DNA of 38,277 bases from Phycisphaeraceae bacterium (GTDB taxonomy: Bacteria > Planctomycetota > Phycisphaerae > Phycisphaerales > Phycisphaeraceae): contig JANQSF010000004.1 in assembly GCA_028284155.1 (NCBI GenBank), positions 1-38,277 of the forward strand. The letters are read 5' to 3'. Each line of letters opens with the position of its first letter. Position 1 is the stretch's first letter. Shown here piece after piece: positions 8,610-17,977 of this stretch. The position numbers were made by a program, and so were the translations under genes. The notes beneath the pieces are model-generated. The model saw only the letters and a program-made list of their open reading frames with translations. It searched no databases and was not told the origin of the DNA.

Positions 8610-11600
8610 ATGCCAGAAGTTCAACTGAGTACGCTTGATGGCAACGAGGCTGTGGCCTCGGTCGCTTACCGTATCAACGAAGTGATCGCGATTTACCCGA
8701 TCACGCCAGCCTCCCCTATGGGAGAATGGTGTGATGGCTGGTCGGCACGACAGCAACCGAACGTCTGGGGTGACGTGCCGCAGGTTGTCGAGATGCAGTC
8801 CGAGGCGGGAGCTGCCGGTGCGGTCCACGGGGCGTTACAAGCCGGGTCGCTGACGACGACATTTACCGCATCGCAAGGCTTGCTCTTGATGATCCCCAAT
8901 CTGTATAAGATCGCGGGCGAGCTCAACGCCTTCTGTCTGCACGTCGCGGCTCGTACACTGGCCACGCACGCCTTGTCGATATTTGGAGATCATTCGGACG
9001 TGATGGCATGCCGGCAAACTGGCATGGCCATGCTCTGCTCCTGCAGCGTCCAGGAAGCGCACGACTTCGCGTGTATCGGCCAGGCGGCATCGCTCCGCTC
9101 GCGCATCGCGCTAATGCACTTTTTTGATGGGTTCCGCACGTCGCACGAGGTCTCCAAGATCGCCATGCTAAGCGATGACGACCTGTTGGCGATGCTTTGC
9201 GATGAGTCAATTGCAGCTCACCGTTCTCGCAGCCTGACACCAGATCGGCCTGTGCTGCGCGGCACAGCACAGAATCCGGATACGTTCTTCCAGGCGCGAG
9301 AGGCGTGCAACCCGTTTCACGATGCTTGTGCGGATATCGTGCTTGAGGAGATGGATCGATTCGCGCAGCGCACGGGCCGGCGGTACAGGCTATTCGATTA
9401 CGTCGGCCATCCGGAGGCTGATCGTGTTGTCGTCATGATGGGCTCGGGGGCTGAAACCGCCCACGAAACGGTGGAACATCTCGTCCACTCCGGCGAGCGT
9501 GTCGGTCTTGTGAAGGTTCGCCTGTACCGGCCGTTCGATATTGAGGCGTTCGTTGCCTCGTTGCCGGCGAGCGTACGGCACATCGCCGTCTTGGATCGCA
9601 CGAAGGAGCCAGGTGCCGTGGCGGAGCCGCTGCACCTGGACATCTTGGCCGCATTGCGCGAAGCCGGTGAATTGGGAATCGCGCGCTTTACGGAACAGCC
9701 TCGCGTGATTGGGGGACGATACGGCCTGTCAAGTAAGGAATTCACGCCGGCGATGGTCCGACGCGTGTTCGACGAGTTGCATGCCGATCAGCCGAAGAAC
9801 TACTTCACAATTGGTATCGTTGACGACGTGACCCACCGGTCATTGGAAGTTCCAGTCGACGCCGGCGCAGACGTTAGGGACGGCGGGGGCGAGGTCGTGC
9901 AGGCCTTGTTCTATGGGCTGGGTTCGGATGGTACGGTCGGTGCGAATAAGAACACGATCAAGATCATCGGTGAGTCGACAGACTTATTTGCGCAAGGCTA
10001 CTTCGTATACGACTCGAAAAAGGCCGGCGCTCGAACGGTTTCGCACTTGCGTTTTGGCCCCGAGCCGATTCGCTCGTCGTACTTGGTGCAGCGCGCGAAC
10101 TTTGTCGCGTGCAGTCAGTTCGTGTTTCTTGACCGTTATGACATGCTTGAGTTCGCCGGCCATGGGGCAACATTCCTTCTGAATAGTCATTTCGCCGCAG
10201 ATGCTGTGTGGGACACACTGCCCCGACAGGTCCAGCAGCAGATCATTGAGAAGCAACTGCGATTCTTTGTTATCGACGCCAACAAGGTCGCGGCCGACGC
10301 AGGCATGGGACGACACACCAACACGGTTTTGCAGGCTTGCTTCTTCGCGTTATCTGACGTTTTGGATACAGACGAGGCCATCGACAAGATCAAAGGATCG
10401 ATACGCAAGACCTACGCACGTAAAGGCGATGAGGTCGTGCGTCGAAACATCGATGCGGTCGATCATGCGCTGGCACACCTGCACGAGGTCGCGGTGCCCG
10501 ATCGTGCGACGGCGACACGCGACCGGGCACCGATCGTGAGCGAGAATGCGCCGGAGTTTGTGCAACGCGTCAGTGCGGTAATGCTGGCTGACAAGGGTGA
10601 CCTGCTGCCGGTCAGCGCATTCCCACCGGACGGGACCTGGCCGTTGAGCAGTACGCGTTGGGAAAAGCGCAATATCGCGATCGAGATCCCAATCTGGGAG
10701 CCAGACGTCTGCATTCAGTGTAACCAGTGTGTGTTTGTGTGCCCGCATACAGCGATCCGAGCCAAAGTGTTTGACGGCGAAGCGTTGTCCGATGCGCCTT
10801 CGGACTACCAGTCGGTCGCTTATAAGGCACCGGAGTTTCGTGGTCTAAACTACACCATCCAGGTCGCGCCCGAAGACTGCACGGGTTGCAACCTGTGTGT
10901 CGTGGTCTGTCCAGCCAAAGACCGCGCGGATCCGAAGCGTAAGGCAATCAACATGCGGCCGCATCAGGAGCACGTCGATCGGGAGCGCGAGAACTACGAC
11001 TTCTTTCTGGATATCCCCGACATTGAGCCAAGCGATTTACGTCGGATCGACGCCAAGTCTTCGCAGTTTATGCTACCGATGTTCGAGTATTCCGGTGCCT
11101 GCGCAGGCTGCGGCGAGACACCCTATGTCAAACTGATGACACAGTTGTTTGGCGATCGTCTTCTGATCTCCAACGCGACGGGGTGTTCATCAATCTACGG
11201 CGGCAACCTTCCCACGACGCCGTACTGCACGAACGATGCTGGCCGCGGGCCGGCCTGGTCGAATTCACTTTTTGAAGACAACGCGGAGTTCGGCTTTGGC
11301 TTTCGGCTCTCCGTGGATCAACAGTCGGCCCGGGCGCGACAACTGCTCTCTCGCTTCGCCGGCAAGATCGACGCCAGCCTCGGACGGGAGTTGCTCGAAT
11401 CTACAGCAAGTGAGTATGCCGATATCGCTGCCCAACGCGAACGGGTCAGCCGTTTGCGTGAGCAACTGAAGGCGGTTGATGACCCCGAGGCGCGAGAGTT
11501 GATGCAGTTGGCCGACTACTTAGTCGACAAGAGCGTTTGGTTGGTCGGCGGCGACGGCTGGGCATACGACATCGGCTATGGCGGTCTGGACCACGTTCTT

Positions 11601-12212
11601 GCGTCCGACCGTAACGTCAACATTCTCGTGCTCGATACCGAAGTCTATTCCAATACCGGCGGCCAGCAGTCCAAGGCCACACCACTTGGCGCCGCCGCCA
11701 AATTCGCCGCCGCCGGTAAAGAGACCTTCAAGAAGGACCTCGGTTTGATGGCCATGAGCTACGGGCATGCCTATGTCGCGTCCGTCGCGTTTGGCGCCAA
11801 CATGAATCAGACCGTGATGGCTATGCGGGAAGCCGAGGCCTTTCCAGGGCCGTCGCTGATCATCGCATACAGCCATTGCATTGCGCATGGTTACGATATG
11901 CGCTTCGGGACGGAACAGCAGAAACGTGCCGTGCAGTGCGGCATCTGGCCGCTGTACCGTTTCGATCCGCGGAACATACTGAAGGGAGAGCCGCCGCTGC
12001 ACCTGGACGGGCCGGCCCCAAAGGGCTCGGTCACACAATACATGGCCAACGAAGCGCGGTTTCGGATTGTCGAGAAAATCGATCCACAGCGATTCCGACG
12101 GCTGGCCAAGGCTATGCAGCGGCACACGACCCGACGCATCGAGCTGTACCGTCAGCTTGCGGCGTTGCACATGGACGTCAAGCCAAGCAACGGAGCTACG
12201 GGATCGAAATGA
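8610..12212 (+). CDS. nifJ: Pyruvate:ferredoxin (flavodoxin) oxidoreductase
   Basis: A 1,200-aa single-chain PFOR, the usual length. It converts pyruvate and CoA to acetyl-CoA and CO2 while reducing ferredoxin or flavodoxin, in the cytoplasm. Domains in order: N-terminal pyruvate-binding domain with YPITPASPMGE (29-39), the gamma domain with GTVGANKNTIKIIGE, a 2[4Fe-4S] ferredoxin domain with CxxCxxCxxxC at 701-711 and again at 757-767, then the TPP domain with CAGC at 831-834 (further cluster ligands), GDGW at 981-984 and YSNTGGQQSKATPLG from 1013. All Cys ligands and the TPP motif are intact, so it should be active. The ATG at 8610 was chosen because MPEVQLSTLDGNEA matches the family start; a purine-rich aggacgg lies about 5-11 bp upstream. 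It heads a cassette with the next two genes (spacings of about 30 bp each). The enzyme is oxygen-sensitive in most organisms, pointing to anoxic or low-oxygen metabolism. Confidence 0.96.
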   Translation: MPEVQLSTLDGNEAVASVAYRINEVIAIYPITPASPMGEWCDGWSARQQPNVWGDVPQVVEMQSEAGAAGAVHGALQAGSLTTTFTASQGLLLMIPNLYKIAGELNAFCLHVAARTLATHALSIFGDHSDVMACRQTGMAMLCSCSVQEAHDFACIGQAASLRSRIALMHFFDGFRTSHEVSKIAMLSDDDLLAMLCDESIAAHRSRSLTPDRPVLRGTAQNPDTFFQAREACNPFHDACADIVLEEMDRFAQRTGRRYRLFDYVGHPEADRVVVMMGSGAETAHETVEHLVHSGERVGLVKVRLYRPFDIEAFVASLPASVRHIAVLDRTKEPGAVAEPLHLDILAALREAGELGIARFTEQPRVIGGRYGLSSKEFTPAMVRRVFDELHADQPKNYFTIGIVDDVTHRSLEVPVDAGADVRDGGGEVVQALFYGLGSDGTVGANKNTIKIIGESTDLFAQGYFVYDSKKAGARTVSHLRFGPEPIRSSYLVQRANFVACSQFVFLDRYDMLEFAGHGATFLLNSHFAADAVWDTLPRQVQQQIIEKQLRFFVIDANKVAADAGMGRHTNTVLQACFFALSDVLDTDEAIDKIKGSIRKTYARKGDEVVRRNIDAVDHALAHLHEVAVPDRATATRDRAPIVSENAPEFVQRVSAVMLADKGDLLPVSAFPPDGTWPLSSTRWEKRNIAIEIPIWEPDVCIQCNQCVFVCPHTAIRAKVFDGEALSDAPSDYQSVAYKAPEFRGLNYTIQVAPEDCTGCNLCVVVCPAKDRADPKRKAINMRPHQEHVDRERENYDFFLDIPDIEPSDLRRIDAKSSQFMLPMFEYSGACAGCGETPYVKLMTQLFGDRLLISNATGCSSIYGGNLPTTPYCTNDAGRGPAWSNSLFEDNAEFGFGFRLSVDQQSARARQLLSRFAGKIDASLGRELLESTASEYADIAAQRERVSRLREQLKAVDDPEARELMQLADYLVDKSVWLVGGDGWAYDIGYGGLDHVLASDRNVNILVLDTEVYSNTGGQQSKATPLGAAAKFAAAGKETFKKDLGLMAMSYGHAYVASVAFGANMNQTVMAMREAEAFPGPSLIIAYSHCIAHGYDMRFGTEQQKRAVQCGIWPLYRFDPRNILKGEPPLHLDGPAPKGSVTQYMANEARFRIVEKIDPQRFRRLAKAMQRHTTRRIELYRQLAALHMDVKPSNGATGSK

Positions 12213-12242
12213 GGCGTCGCCACGCCCGTCATGGAATTACAC

Positions 12243-13238
12243 ATGGATCTAACCACGACTTATCTTGGTCTTGAGCTAGCGCACCCGATCGTGCCCGGGG
12301 CTGGGCCATTGGCCGACGAGTTGGACTCGGTGCGCAGACTCGAAGACGCCGGCGCACCGGTGATTCAGTTGCGTTCGCTTTTTGAGGAGCAGATCGCCAG
12401 CGAGCAGATCGCCACCTTCGAGGCGACGATGACTCCGGCCAACTCTTTTGCCGAGGCGTTGAACTACATGGTCGATCCGGAAGATTTCGTGCTCGGGCCC
12501 CAGGAATACCTGGCTCACCTAGAGCGCGTCAAGGCAACGGTCGACATTCCCGTCATCGCTTCGCTCAACGGCACGACCGCCGGAGGTTGGCTTGAATACG
12601 CCCGTCTGATCGAGCGTTGCGGCGCCGACGCGCTTGAACTGAACGCATATGAATTGGGAACGGACCCGAGCCGCAGCGGCCAGGATCTTGAGAACGAACT
12701 ACTGAGCATTGTGGCCGCGATCAAGAGGGAACTGGGTATTCCGTTGGCGATCAAAATCTCACCGTTCTATACGAGTACGGCCAACGTCGCCAGTCGCCTG
12801 GTTGAGGCGGGCGCCGATGCCTTGGTGATCTTCAACCGCTTCTACCAGCCCGATATCGATCCCGTTGAGCTTGAGACCACGCCAACGTTACACTTGTCAC
12901 ACAGATCAGAGTTGCTTCTGCGGCTCCGCTGGCTGGCCGTCCTGAGCGCCCAGCTAGACAGTTGCGACCTGGCGGTAACAGGAGGCGTCCACAGCGTGCA
13001 GGACGCCGTCAAGTCGCTGATGTGCGGTGCGACGACGGTCCAGATGGTGTCGGCATTGCTCACTCAAGGGCCGACCCACCTCGCCGCCATCCGGGACGGT
13101 GTCGCCGACTGGATGGAAGACAACGAATACGATTCATTGTCACAAATGCGCGGCAACATGAATCTGTCGCGCACGCCCAACCCTAAAGCGTTTGAGCGCG
13201 CTAACTACATGCGCGTTCTTCAAAGCTGGGAGGCTTAA
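12243..13238 (+). CDS. Dihydroorotate dehydrogenase-like flavoprotein (not a true PyrD)
   Basis: A 331-aa TIM-barrel FMN protein of the DHODH-like group often found directly after nifJ. Visible features are MDLTTTYLGLELAHPIVP at the start, IASLNG at 106-110, KISP (Lys171) at the FMN site, NRFYQPDI near 198-206, and GGVH at 247-250 with CGATTVQMVSALL at 261-273, the usual phosphate-binding end of the barrel. True dihydroorotate dehydrogenases carry an N-x-S/C-x-PN orotate-binding segment after the 'ALELN' strand; here it reads ELNAYELGTDPS (132-143), so the orotate site is absent and pyrimidine synthesis is unlikely. The ATG at 12231 is an alternative start; 12243 fits the family better. Its role is unknown, but its position suggests a redox or electron-transfer partner of PFOR. 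Confidence 0.85.
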   Translation: MDLTTTYLGLELAHPIVPGAGPLADELDSVRRLEDAGAPVIQLRSLFEEQIASEQIATFEATMTPANSFAEALNYMVDPEDFVLGPQEYLAHLERVKATVDIPVIASLNGTTAGGWLEYARLIERCGADALELNAYELGTDPSRSGQDLENELLSIVAAIKRELGIPLAIKISPFYTSTANVASRLVEAGADALVIFNRFYQPDIDPVELETTPTLHLSHRSELLLRLRWLAVLSAQLDSCDLAVTGGVHSVQDAVKSLMCGATTVQMVSALLTQGPTHLAAIRDGVADWMEDNEYDSLSQMRGNMNLSRTPNPKAFERANYMRVLQSWEA

Positions 13239-13268
13239 GCCAGTTGTTTGTCCATCGAGAGAACCGCA

Positions 13269-13721
13269 ATGAATGATGATCAATTATTCTCTGAAGCCCT
13301 TTCGTTTCTGGATCGAACGAGAATCGGTGTCTTGATCACACATGATTCCGAGGGATACCCACACGCCCGATGGATGACGACTGTTGCTTTAGATGGGATG
13401 TCGCGGCTGATCACCATGAGTGCCGATGAAACGCGCAAGATCGCCCACATCGAAAACAATTCAAACGTCTGTTGGCTGTTCAGCGACACCGAGTTGGGGC
13501 AGAGCCTCCAGATCAAGGGCCGCGCCAAGGTCAACCGCGACCTGGGCGTGACGATGCATATGTGGGATCATCTCATGCAGGTGGCCCGCAACTACGCCGG
13601 TGGAGCATTGAATGATGACGAACACCTTACATTGGTGACGATCGAAACCCAAGTCGAACAAGCCGAGTGCAACTGCCCTCAGCGGGGTGTGGACCTCCCA
13701 CGAACATTGACTCTGCGGTGA
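13269..13721 (+). CDS. Pyridoxamine 5'-phosphate oxidase-like FMN split-barrel protein
   Basis: A 150-aa small flavoprotein of the general-stress-protein-26 / PNPOx-like type. The pattern GVLITHD.EGYPHARWM, followed by ITMSADETRKIAHIENNSNVCWLFSD, is typical of the split-barrel fold that binds FMN or F420 as a dimer. It is too short and too different to be PdxH itself, and the substrate is unknown. The ATG at 13269 is preceded by gagagaa at a spacing of about 6 nt. It is the third gene of the nifJ cassette, 30 bp after the DHODH-like gene, and may act in flavin-dependent redox or stress protection of that pathway (inference). Confidence 0.8.
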   Translation: MNDDQLFSEALSFLDRTRIGVLITHDSEGYPHARWMTTVALDGMSRLITMSADETRKIAHIENNSNVCWLFSDTELGQSLQIKGRAKVNRDLGVTMHMWDHLMQVARNYAGGALNDDEHLTLVTIETQVEQAECNCPQRGVDLPRTLTLR

Positions 13722-13787
13722 TGATCCGGGGGCGCTATCAATTGTTGTTTAGCGGTCCAGCGATTGGTAACAGATATTGGCGAATTG

Positions 13788-13807
13788 ACACCCGGTGACG
13801 CGGGTGT
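13788..13807 (+). terminator. Probable terminator of the nifJ cassette
   Basis: Perfect 7-bp stem acacccg / cgggtgt around the 6-nt loop gtgacg, 67 bp after the last stop codon, followed by only a short T stretch (ttcc). The stem and position fit a Rho-independent terminator; the weak T-run lowers confidence. Confidence 0.45.
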
Positions 13808-14191
13808 TTCCGTAGGCATGAAATGGCCCAACAATTGGTAGTGCTATTCAATAAGTGAATTCGCCGGCTGTCTTGAAGTGAACACCATTTGCGTGGACGC
13901 GCCGGCACGCACGAGCCGCGCAGACTGACTCGTCATTTGGTCTGCTATGTCCTGTTCAAGCGTCGAGGTCGAAGGCTCTCTGGTTGCGCCACTTAGCGTC
14001 CCGGTTGTAGGTCACTATTTGGGCACCGTTCATCCGCGAAGTCGCCTCCTAGTTGTTACAGAGTTACCGGCGTTCCAGCCGGAGGTTTAGGAAGTGTGCC
14101 CAAGCTGGATACATGTCCGTAAATGGGTGCGCTGTTCATCGATAGTTGACGCGCTCGTTTGGGCGAGGCTGACATCCGCACTGGTAAGCAA

Positions 14192-14213
14192 GCTCAATCT
14201 AACGCAATTGAGC
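14192..14213 (-). terminator. Possible terminator of the DUF1501 operon
   Basis: Perfect 7-bp inverted repeat gctcaat / attgagc with an 8-nt loop, 54 bp past the DUF1501 stop on the minus strand. No T-run follows, so intrinsic termination is unproven. Confidence 0.35.
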
Positions 14214-14266
14214 CGACTCCTGTCTAATGACACGCAGTTCTGTTTGTGCCCAATCGGAGCACGCGA

Positions 14267-15676
14267 CTAACCAACTATGTCGTTGACGACGGTACCATGG
14301 ACGTCGGTCAGGCGGAAGTCGCGACCGGAATAGCGGTACGTCAGTTTGTCATGATCAATGCCGAGCAGGTGCAAGATCGTCGCGTGCAAGTCGTGAACGT
14401 GAACTCGATTGGTGACGGCGTTCATGCCAAAATCGTCGGTCTCGCCATATCCCAAGCCACCCTTCGTGCCGCCACCGGCGAGGAACATCGAGAATCCGGT
14501 GTGATGGTGATCGCGACCGGGTTTGGACTTGTTGTTCTTGTCCATCTGTGAATAGGGCGTTCGACCAAACTCGCCACCCCAGATGACCAGTGTGTCGTCG
14601 AGCAGACCGCGCTGTTTGAGATCCATGATCAACGCGGCCGACGCCTGGTCACTGTCCCTGCACAATGTACGGTGGCGGCCGTTGTTGTCTTTGTGCGTAT
14701 CCCAAGGCTGCTTGTTGCCTCGATCGACGTAGCACACCTCGATGAAACGCACATCCCGTTCCGCCAACCGACGCGCTAGCAAACAAGATTGGCCAAATAG
14801 TGTTCGGCCGTACCAATCGCGCGTGGCGTCAGACTCCTTGCTGACGTCAAAAGCGTCGGAAGCTTCGACCTGCATCTTGAACGCCAACTCCATGGCCTTG
14901 ATATGGGCCTCGAGCTTGGCCTCACGCCCATGGGCGTCGGCATGAAGTTCGTTCAGCCGGCGCCACAACTCGAGTTGTTTGTGTTGGGCGGCGCGCGTGA
15001 AGCGCGGGTGACGGATGTTCGCAACGAGTTTGTCCACGGCCAGATCGTTCGTATCCACGGCCGTTCCCTGGTGTTCGCCAGGCAGAAACGCGTTCGACCA
15101 TAGTTGCGGGCCCACGACCGGTCGGCCGGGACTGATGACGACAAAGCCGGGCAGATTCTCGTTCTCACTGCCTAAACCATATGAAGCCCATGACCCCAAG
15201 CTCGGCCGGGTCGGCTGAATGTGTCCGGAGTGCATGAGCAACAGGCCGGGCTCATGATTGGGTACATCCGTGTACATCGACTTGATCACGCAGAGATCGT
15301 CCGCGCACTGCGACAGATTTGGCAGCAACTCGCTCATCACCAACCCGCTGTCGCCGTGGCGTGCGAACTTAAACGGTGAGGGCATGTACCCATTGCCTTT
15401 GGTCTTGCGATACAGGTCGCCGCTTGGTTGCTGTCCTTGGTGCTTCGCCAATTGAGGTTTGGGGTCGAACGTATCGACGTGAGACGGCGCGCCGTTCATG
15501 AAAAGAAAAATGACACGTTTGGCACGTGCGGGCAGGTGCGCGATCCGACTCGCGGCTGGCGTGGCGGCCCGGCCATGCGCCGACATCATGCCCGCGAGCC
15601 CCAGCGCGCCAATGCCGGCCCCGGCTCGCTGGAGCATGTGGCGTCGCGAATACAGGCTGGGTCTGTCGTCAGTCAT
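14267..15676 (-). CDS. Tat-exported DUF1501 protein
   Basis: A 469-aa member of DUF1501 (PF07394), a sulfatase/alkaline-phosphatase-fold family greatly expanded in planctomycetes. The N-terminus has a twin-arginine signal, SRRHML at 10-15, followed by a hydrophobic stretch and AHGRA as the likely cleavage region. Family patterns visible are VIFLFMNGAPSHVDTFDPKP, the SELLPNLSQ..DDLCVIKSM block, WGGEFGRTPYSQ and GRDHHHTGFSMFLAGGGTKGG close to the C-terminus. Export by Tat implies folding, perhaps with metal, before secretion. The reaction is not known for this family. It follows the DUF1549/DUF1553 gene on the same strand after only 33 bp, the standard pairing in this phylum, and they probably act together outside the cytoplasm. 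The ATG at 15676 gives the complete Tat signal. Confidence 0.92.
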   Translation of the reverse strand: MTDDRPSLYSRRHMLQRAGAGIGALGLAGMMSAHGRAATPAASRIAHLPARAKRVIFLFMNGAPSHVDTFDPKPQLAKHQGQQPSGDLYRKTKGNGYMPSPFKFARHGDSGLVMSELLPNLSQCADDLCVIKSMYTDVPNHEPGLLLMHSGHIQPTRPSLGSWASYGLGSENENLPGFVVISPGRPVVGPQLWSNAFLPGEHQGTAVDTNDLAVDKLVANIRHPRFTRAAQHKQLELWRRLNELHADAHGREAKLEAHIKAMELAFKMQVEASDAFDVSKESDATRDWYGRTLFGQSCLLARRLAERDVRFIEVCYVDRGNKQPWDTHKDNNGRHRTLCRDSDQASAALIMDLKQRGLLDDTLVIWGGEFGRTPYSQMDKNNKSKPGRDHHHTGFSMFLAGGGTKGGLGYGETDDFGMNAVTNRVHVHDLHATILHLLGIDHDKLTYRYSGRDFRLTDVHGTVVNDIVG

Positions 15677-15709
15677 TTCGACTATCTCGTCGTCGATGAA
15701 ACCGTAGAT

Positions 15710-17911
15710 TCAATCCAGAAACAGCAACTCGTTCGAAGCTAGCAGGACCTGAGCGTATTGAACCCATCGGCTGGAATCAACCTCTTTCTGTCCCGAGTCC
15801 AGAAACGCATGGGCTAGTCGCCTTTCGGCGGGGGTCGGCTTGCGCTGATAGAGACGGCGATACAGGTGCTCAACACGACTGGGCGTGTCGGCCGCGTCCG
15901 ACTGTACAGCCTTCACCAGCCGATCCGCCTGCGCCAACATGAACGTGCTATTCACCATGAACAGTTTCTGCAAGGCCGTAGTCGTTTCAGTTCGCGATGC
16001 GGCGTGGGCGTTGGGGTCCGGAAAATCCATCAGGGCGAGCATCGGGTTGACGTCGAATCGACTGACCTCGCTGTAGATGGTTCGGCGAGTTTGACTTGGG
16101 TCGCTTGGATCAATGGACTTGCCGCCGACTTGCGCATCGAGAGATCCCGACGCAGCCAGAATGGCGTCCCGCCACTGCTCGATGCTCAACCGGCGTTTAG
16201 GCATGCGAGCCAGGAGGCGGTTGGCTGGGTCAACTTCGTTCTGGCCTGGCTGTGACCGACTGCTCTGTCGATAAGTCGCCGACATCACCAGTTCGCGGTG
16301 TAACCACTTCATCGACCAGCCCGACTCCATGAATCGAACCGCCAAGTCGTCCAAGAGTCGTGGGTGAGTCGGGCGAGAGCCCAGCGAGCCAAAGTTGCTC
16401 GGCGTGTCAACGAGGCCGTTGCCGAAATACTGCGCCCATACCCGATTAACCAGGACGCGCGCCGTTAGCGGGTTCTTCCTGTCCACGATTGCGTCGGCCA
16501 ACTGTAGTCGGCCGCTACCCTGGTCTAACGGTCGGGTCGAGCCGCCCAAGAGGACGGCCGGGAATCGACGCTTGACCAGGGCTCCCTTTTGGGTCACGTC
16601 TCCGCGGACATAGACGTTGAGATCAACCGGTTTGCCGTCCCGGATAATGTGCAACGACTCGTTTGGATTCTTGGCCTGACCATCTCCGCCCTTATCGCGC
16701 TTGTCGTCGATCGGCCGGTTAAACATCTGCGAACTCGCAAACACACCGGCGAGACCGTAATAGTCTTCCGTGGAGATAGGATCGTCTTTGTGATCATGGC
16801 ATTGAGCACACGCCACGGTCATACCGAGCAGTCCTCGTGTGACGGTATCGACCCGGTCCGCCCACTCCTCAGCCATCACCTCGGGCGCGTTGCGCCGGTA
16901 ATACTTCGGGCCCAACCCCATGAATCCCAGCGCGGCTAGATTGCTGTCGTTCACGTCGTTGATCAGGTCTGCCGCCAATTGAAGTCGCACAAACTGATCA
17001 AACGGCACATCGTTGTTCAGCGCCCGGATGACCCAGTCTCGGTAGAGATAGGCGTTCGGATAGAACAACGACTTGTTGTTTCCGACGATGTGTGCTTGGT
17101 CTTCCGCGTAACGTGCGACGTCCAGCCAAAGCCGCGCCCACCGTTCTCCGTAATGTGGCGACGCAAGCAGGCTGTCCACGAGTCGCTGATACGCTTCTGG
17201 TGACTCGTCCGCGAGGAATGCGTCGACCTCCCGCGGGGTGGGCGGCAGGCCTGTCAGGTCAAAGGTCACTCGGCGAATCAACTCTCGACGGTCGGCGGGA
17301 GCATTCGGTGCTAAGCCGTTTGCCTCCAGTTTTGCGAGTATGAATGCGTCGTGCTTGCGCTTGACCCAGCCGCGTTCGTTGACCAGTGGGGGAGCAGAGG
17401 GCCGGGGCTGTTCTAACGACCACAACCCTTGGGGTGGCGAGTCGTCGGAACTTGACAGTTGACTCCCACTCTTGCTTTGGTCGTGCCGCGGATCGGGAAT
17501 GCCCATCCGCACCCATACCTCAAAATCCCTGATAATCTTGTCCGACAGTTTCTTCTTGGGCGGCATTCTTAACTTGTCATGCCGCAATGCTTCAATCAAC
17601 CGACTTTTGCCGGGCTTGCCCGGCTGTACAATCGCGCCGGACTTGCCGCCCCGCCTCACCCCCTCAGCCGTGTCTAGGCGGAGTTCAGCCTTGAGTTCTT
17701 TCGTTGAGTCAGAATGACATTCATAACAGTGCCTTGCCAGCACCGGGCGAATGCGAGACTCGAAAAACTCGCGTTGCTCAGAGGGCAACTTCTTGGTCTT
17801 GGCCGGCTCCGACACATTGGCGTGTTCGCCACCACTGGCGTTCACCGCTAAACATGGAAGCAGGGACAGACTGATTGCAAGACATCTAGTTGGGAAGGGC
17901 ACATCGCCCAT
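15710..17911 (-). CDS. Planctomycete cytochrome c / DUF1549 / DUF1553 protein (PSD1 type)
   Basis: A 733-aa exported protein. Residues 7-25 form a signal peptide. The planctomycete cytochrome c domain (PSCyt1, PF07635) follows with a heme-binding CYECH at 62-66 and a downstream LRMPP that can supply the second heme ligand. DUF1549 (PF07583) runs roughly 185-390, with the RRVTFDLTGLPPTP and YGERWARLWLDVARYAED patterns. DUF1553 (PF07587) runs roughly 490-700, with ARVLVNRVWAQYFGNGLV and HPRLLDDLA. The frame is open to a TTG at 17977, but the ATG at 17911 begins right at the signal peptide and is preferred. It is the first gene of an operon with DUF1501. The domain set is planctomycete-specific; a redox role in the periplasm, perhaps in polysaccharide breakdown, is an inference. 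Confidence 0.93.
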   Translation of the reverse strand: MGDVPFPTRCLAISLSLLPCLAVNASGGEHANVSEPAKTKKLPSEQREFFESRIRPVLARHCYECHSDSTKELKAELRLDTAEGVRRGGKSGAIVQPGKPGKSRLIEALRHDKLRMPPKKKLSDKIIRDFEVWVRMGIPDPRHDQSKSGSQLSSSDDSPPQGLWSLEQPRPSAPPLVNERGWVKRKHDAFILAKLEANGLAPNAPADRRELIRRVTFDLTGLPPTPREVDAFLADESPEAYQRLVDSLLASPHYGERWARLWLDVARYAEDQAHIVGNNKSLFYPNAYLYRDWVIRALNNDVPFDQFVRLQLAADLINDVNDSNLAALGFMGLGPKYYRRNAPEVMAEEWADRVDTVTRGLLGMTVACAQCHDHKDDPISTEDYYGLAGVFASSQMFNRPIDDKRDKGGDGQAKNPNESLHIIRDGKPVDLNVYVRGDVTQKGALVKRRFPAVLLGGSTRPLDQGSGRLQLADAIVDRKNPLTARVLVNRVWAQYFGNGLVDTPSNFGSLGSRPTHPRLLDDLAVRFMESGWSMKWLHRELVMSATYRQSSRSQPGQNEVDPANRLLARMPKRRLSIEQWRDAILAASGSLDAQVGGKSIDPSDPSQTRRTIYSEVSRFDVNPMLALMDFPDPNAHAASRTETTTALQKLFMVNSTFMLAQADRLVKAVQSDAADTPSRVEHLYRRLYQRKPTPAERRLAHAFLDSGQKEVDSSRWVQYAQVLLASNELLFLD

Positions 17912-17950
17912 ATGGATTCTCAGTCGTCGGTTGAAACTGTCATGGCAATC

Positions 17951-17977
17951 ATAATCCGCGCACACGTCACTTGACAA
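17951..17977 (-). promoter_or_regulatory. Possible promoter of the PSD1/DUF1501 operon
   Basis: On the minus strand a -35-like TTGTCA (17972-17977) and a -10-like GATTAT (17951-17956) are separated by 15 bp, with the -10 about 40 bp before the ATG at 17911. The short spacer and the unknown planctomycete consensus keep confidence low. Confidence 0.3.

Larger units (their letters stand above)
13722..14266. other. Convergent intergenic region, no gene
   Basis: These 545 bp separate the nifJ cassette from the convergent DUF1501 operon. No frame has a recognisable product. It holds two inverted repeats (13788-13807 and 14192-14213) suited to ending the two converging transcripts. Confidence 0.6.

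Noticed and set aside
14045..14085. Imperfect cctcc...ggagg and ccggc/gccgg stems in the convergent region
   Set aside because: Stems are short, with long or irregular loops; the two repeats reported elsewhere in the region are better terminator candidates.
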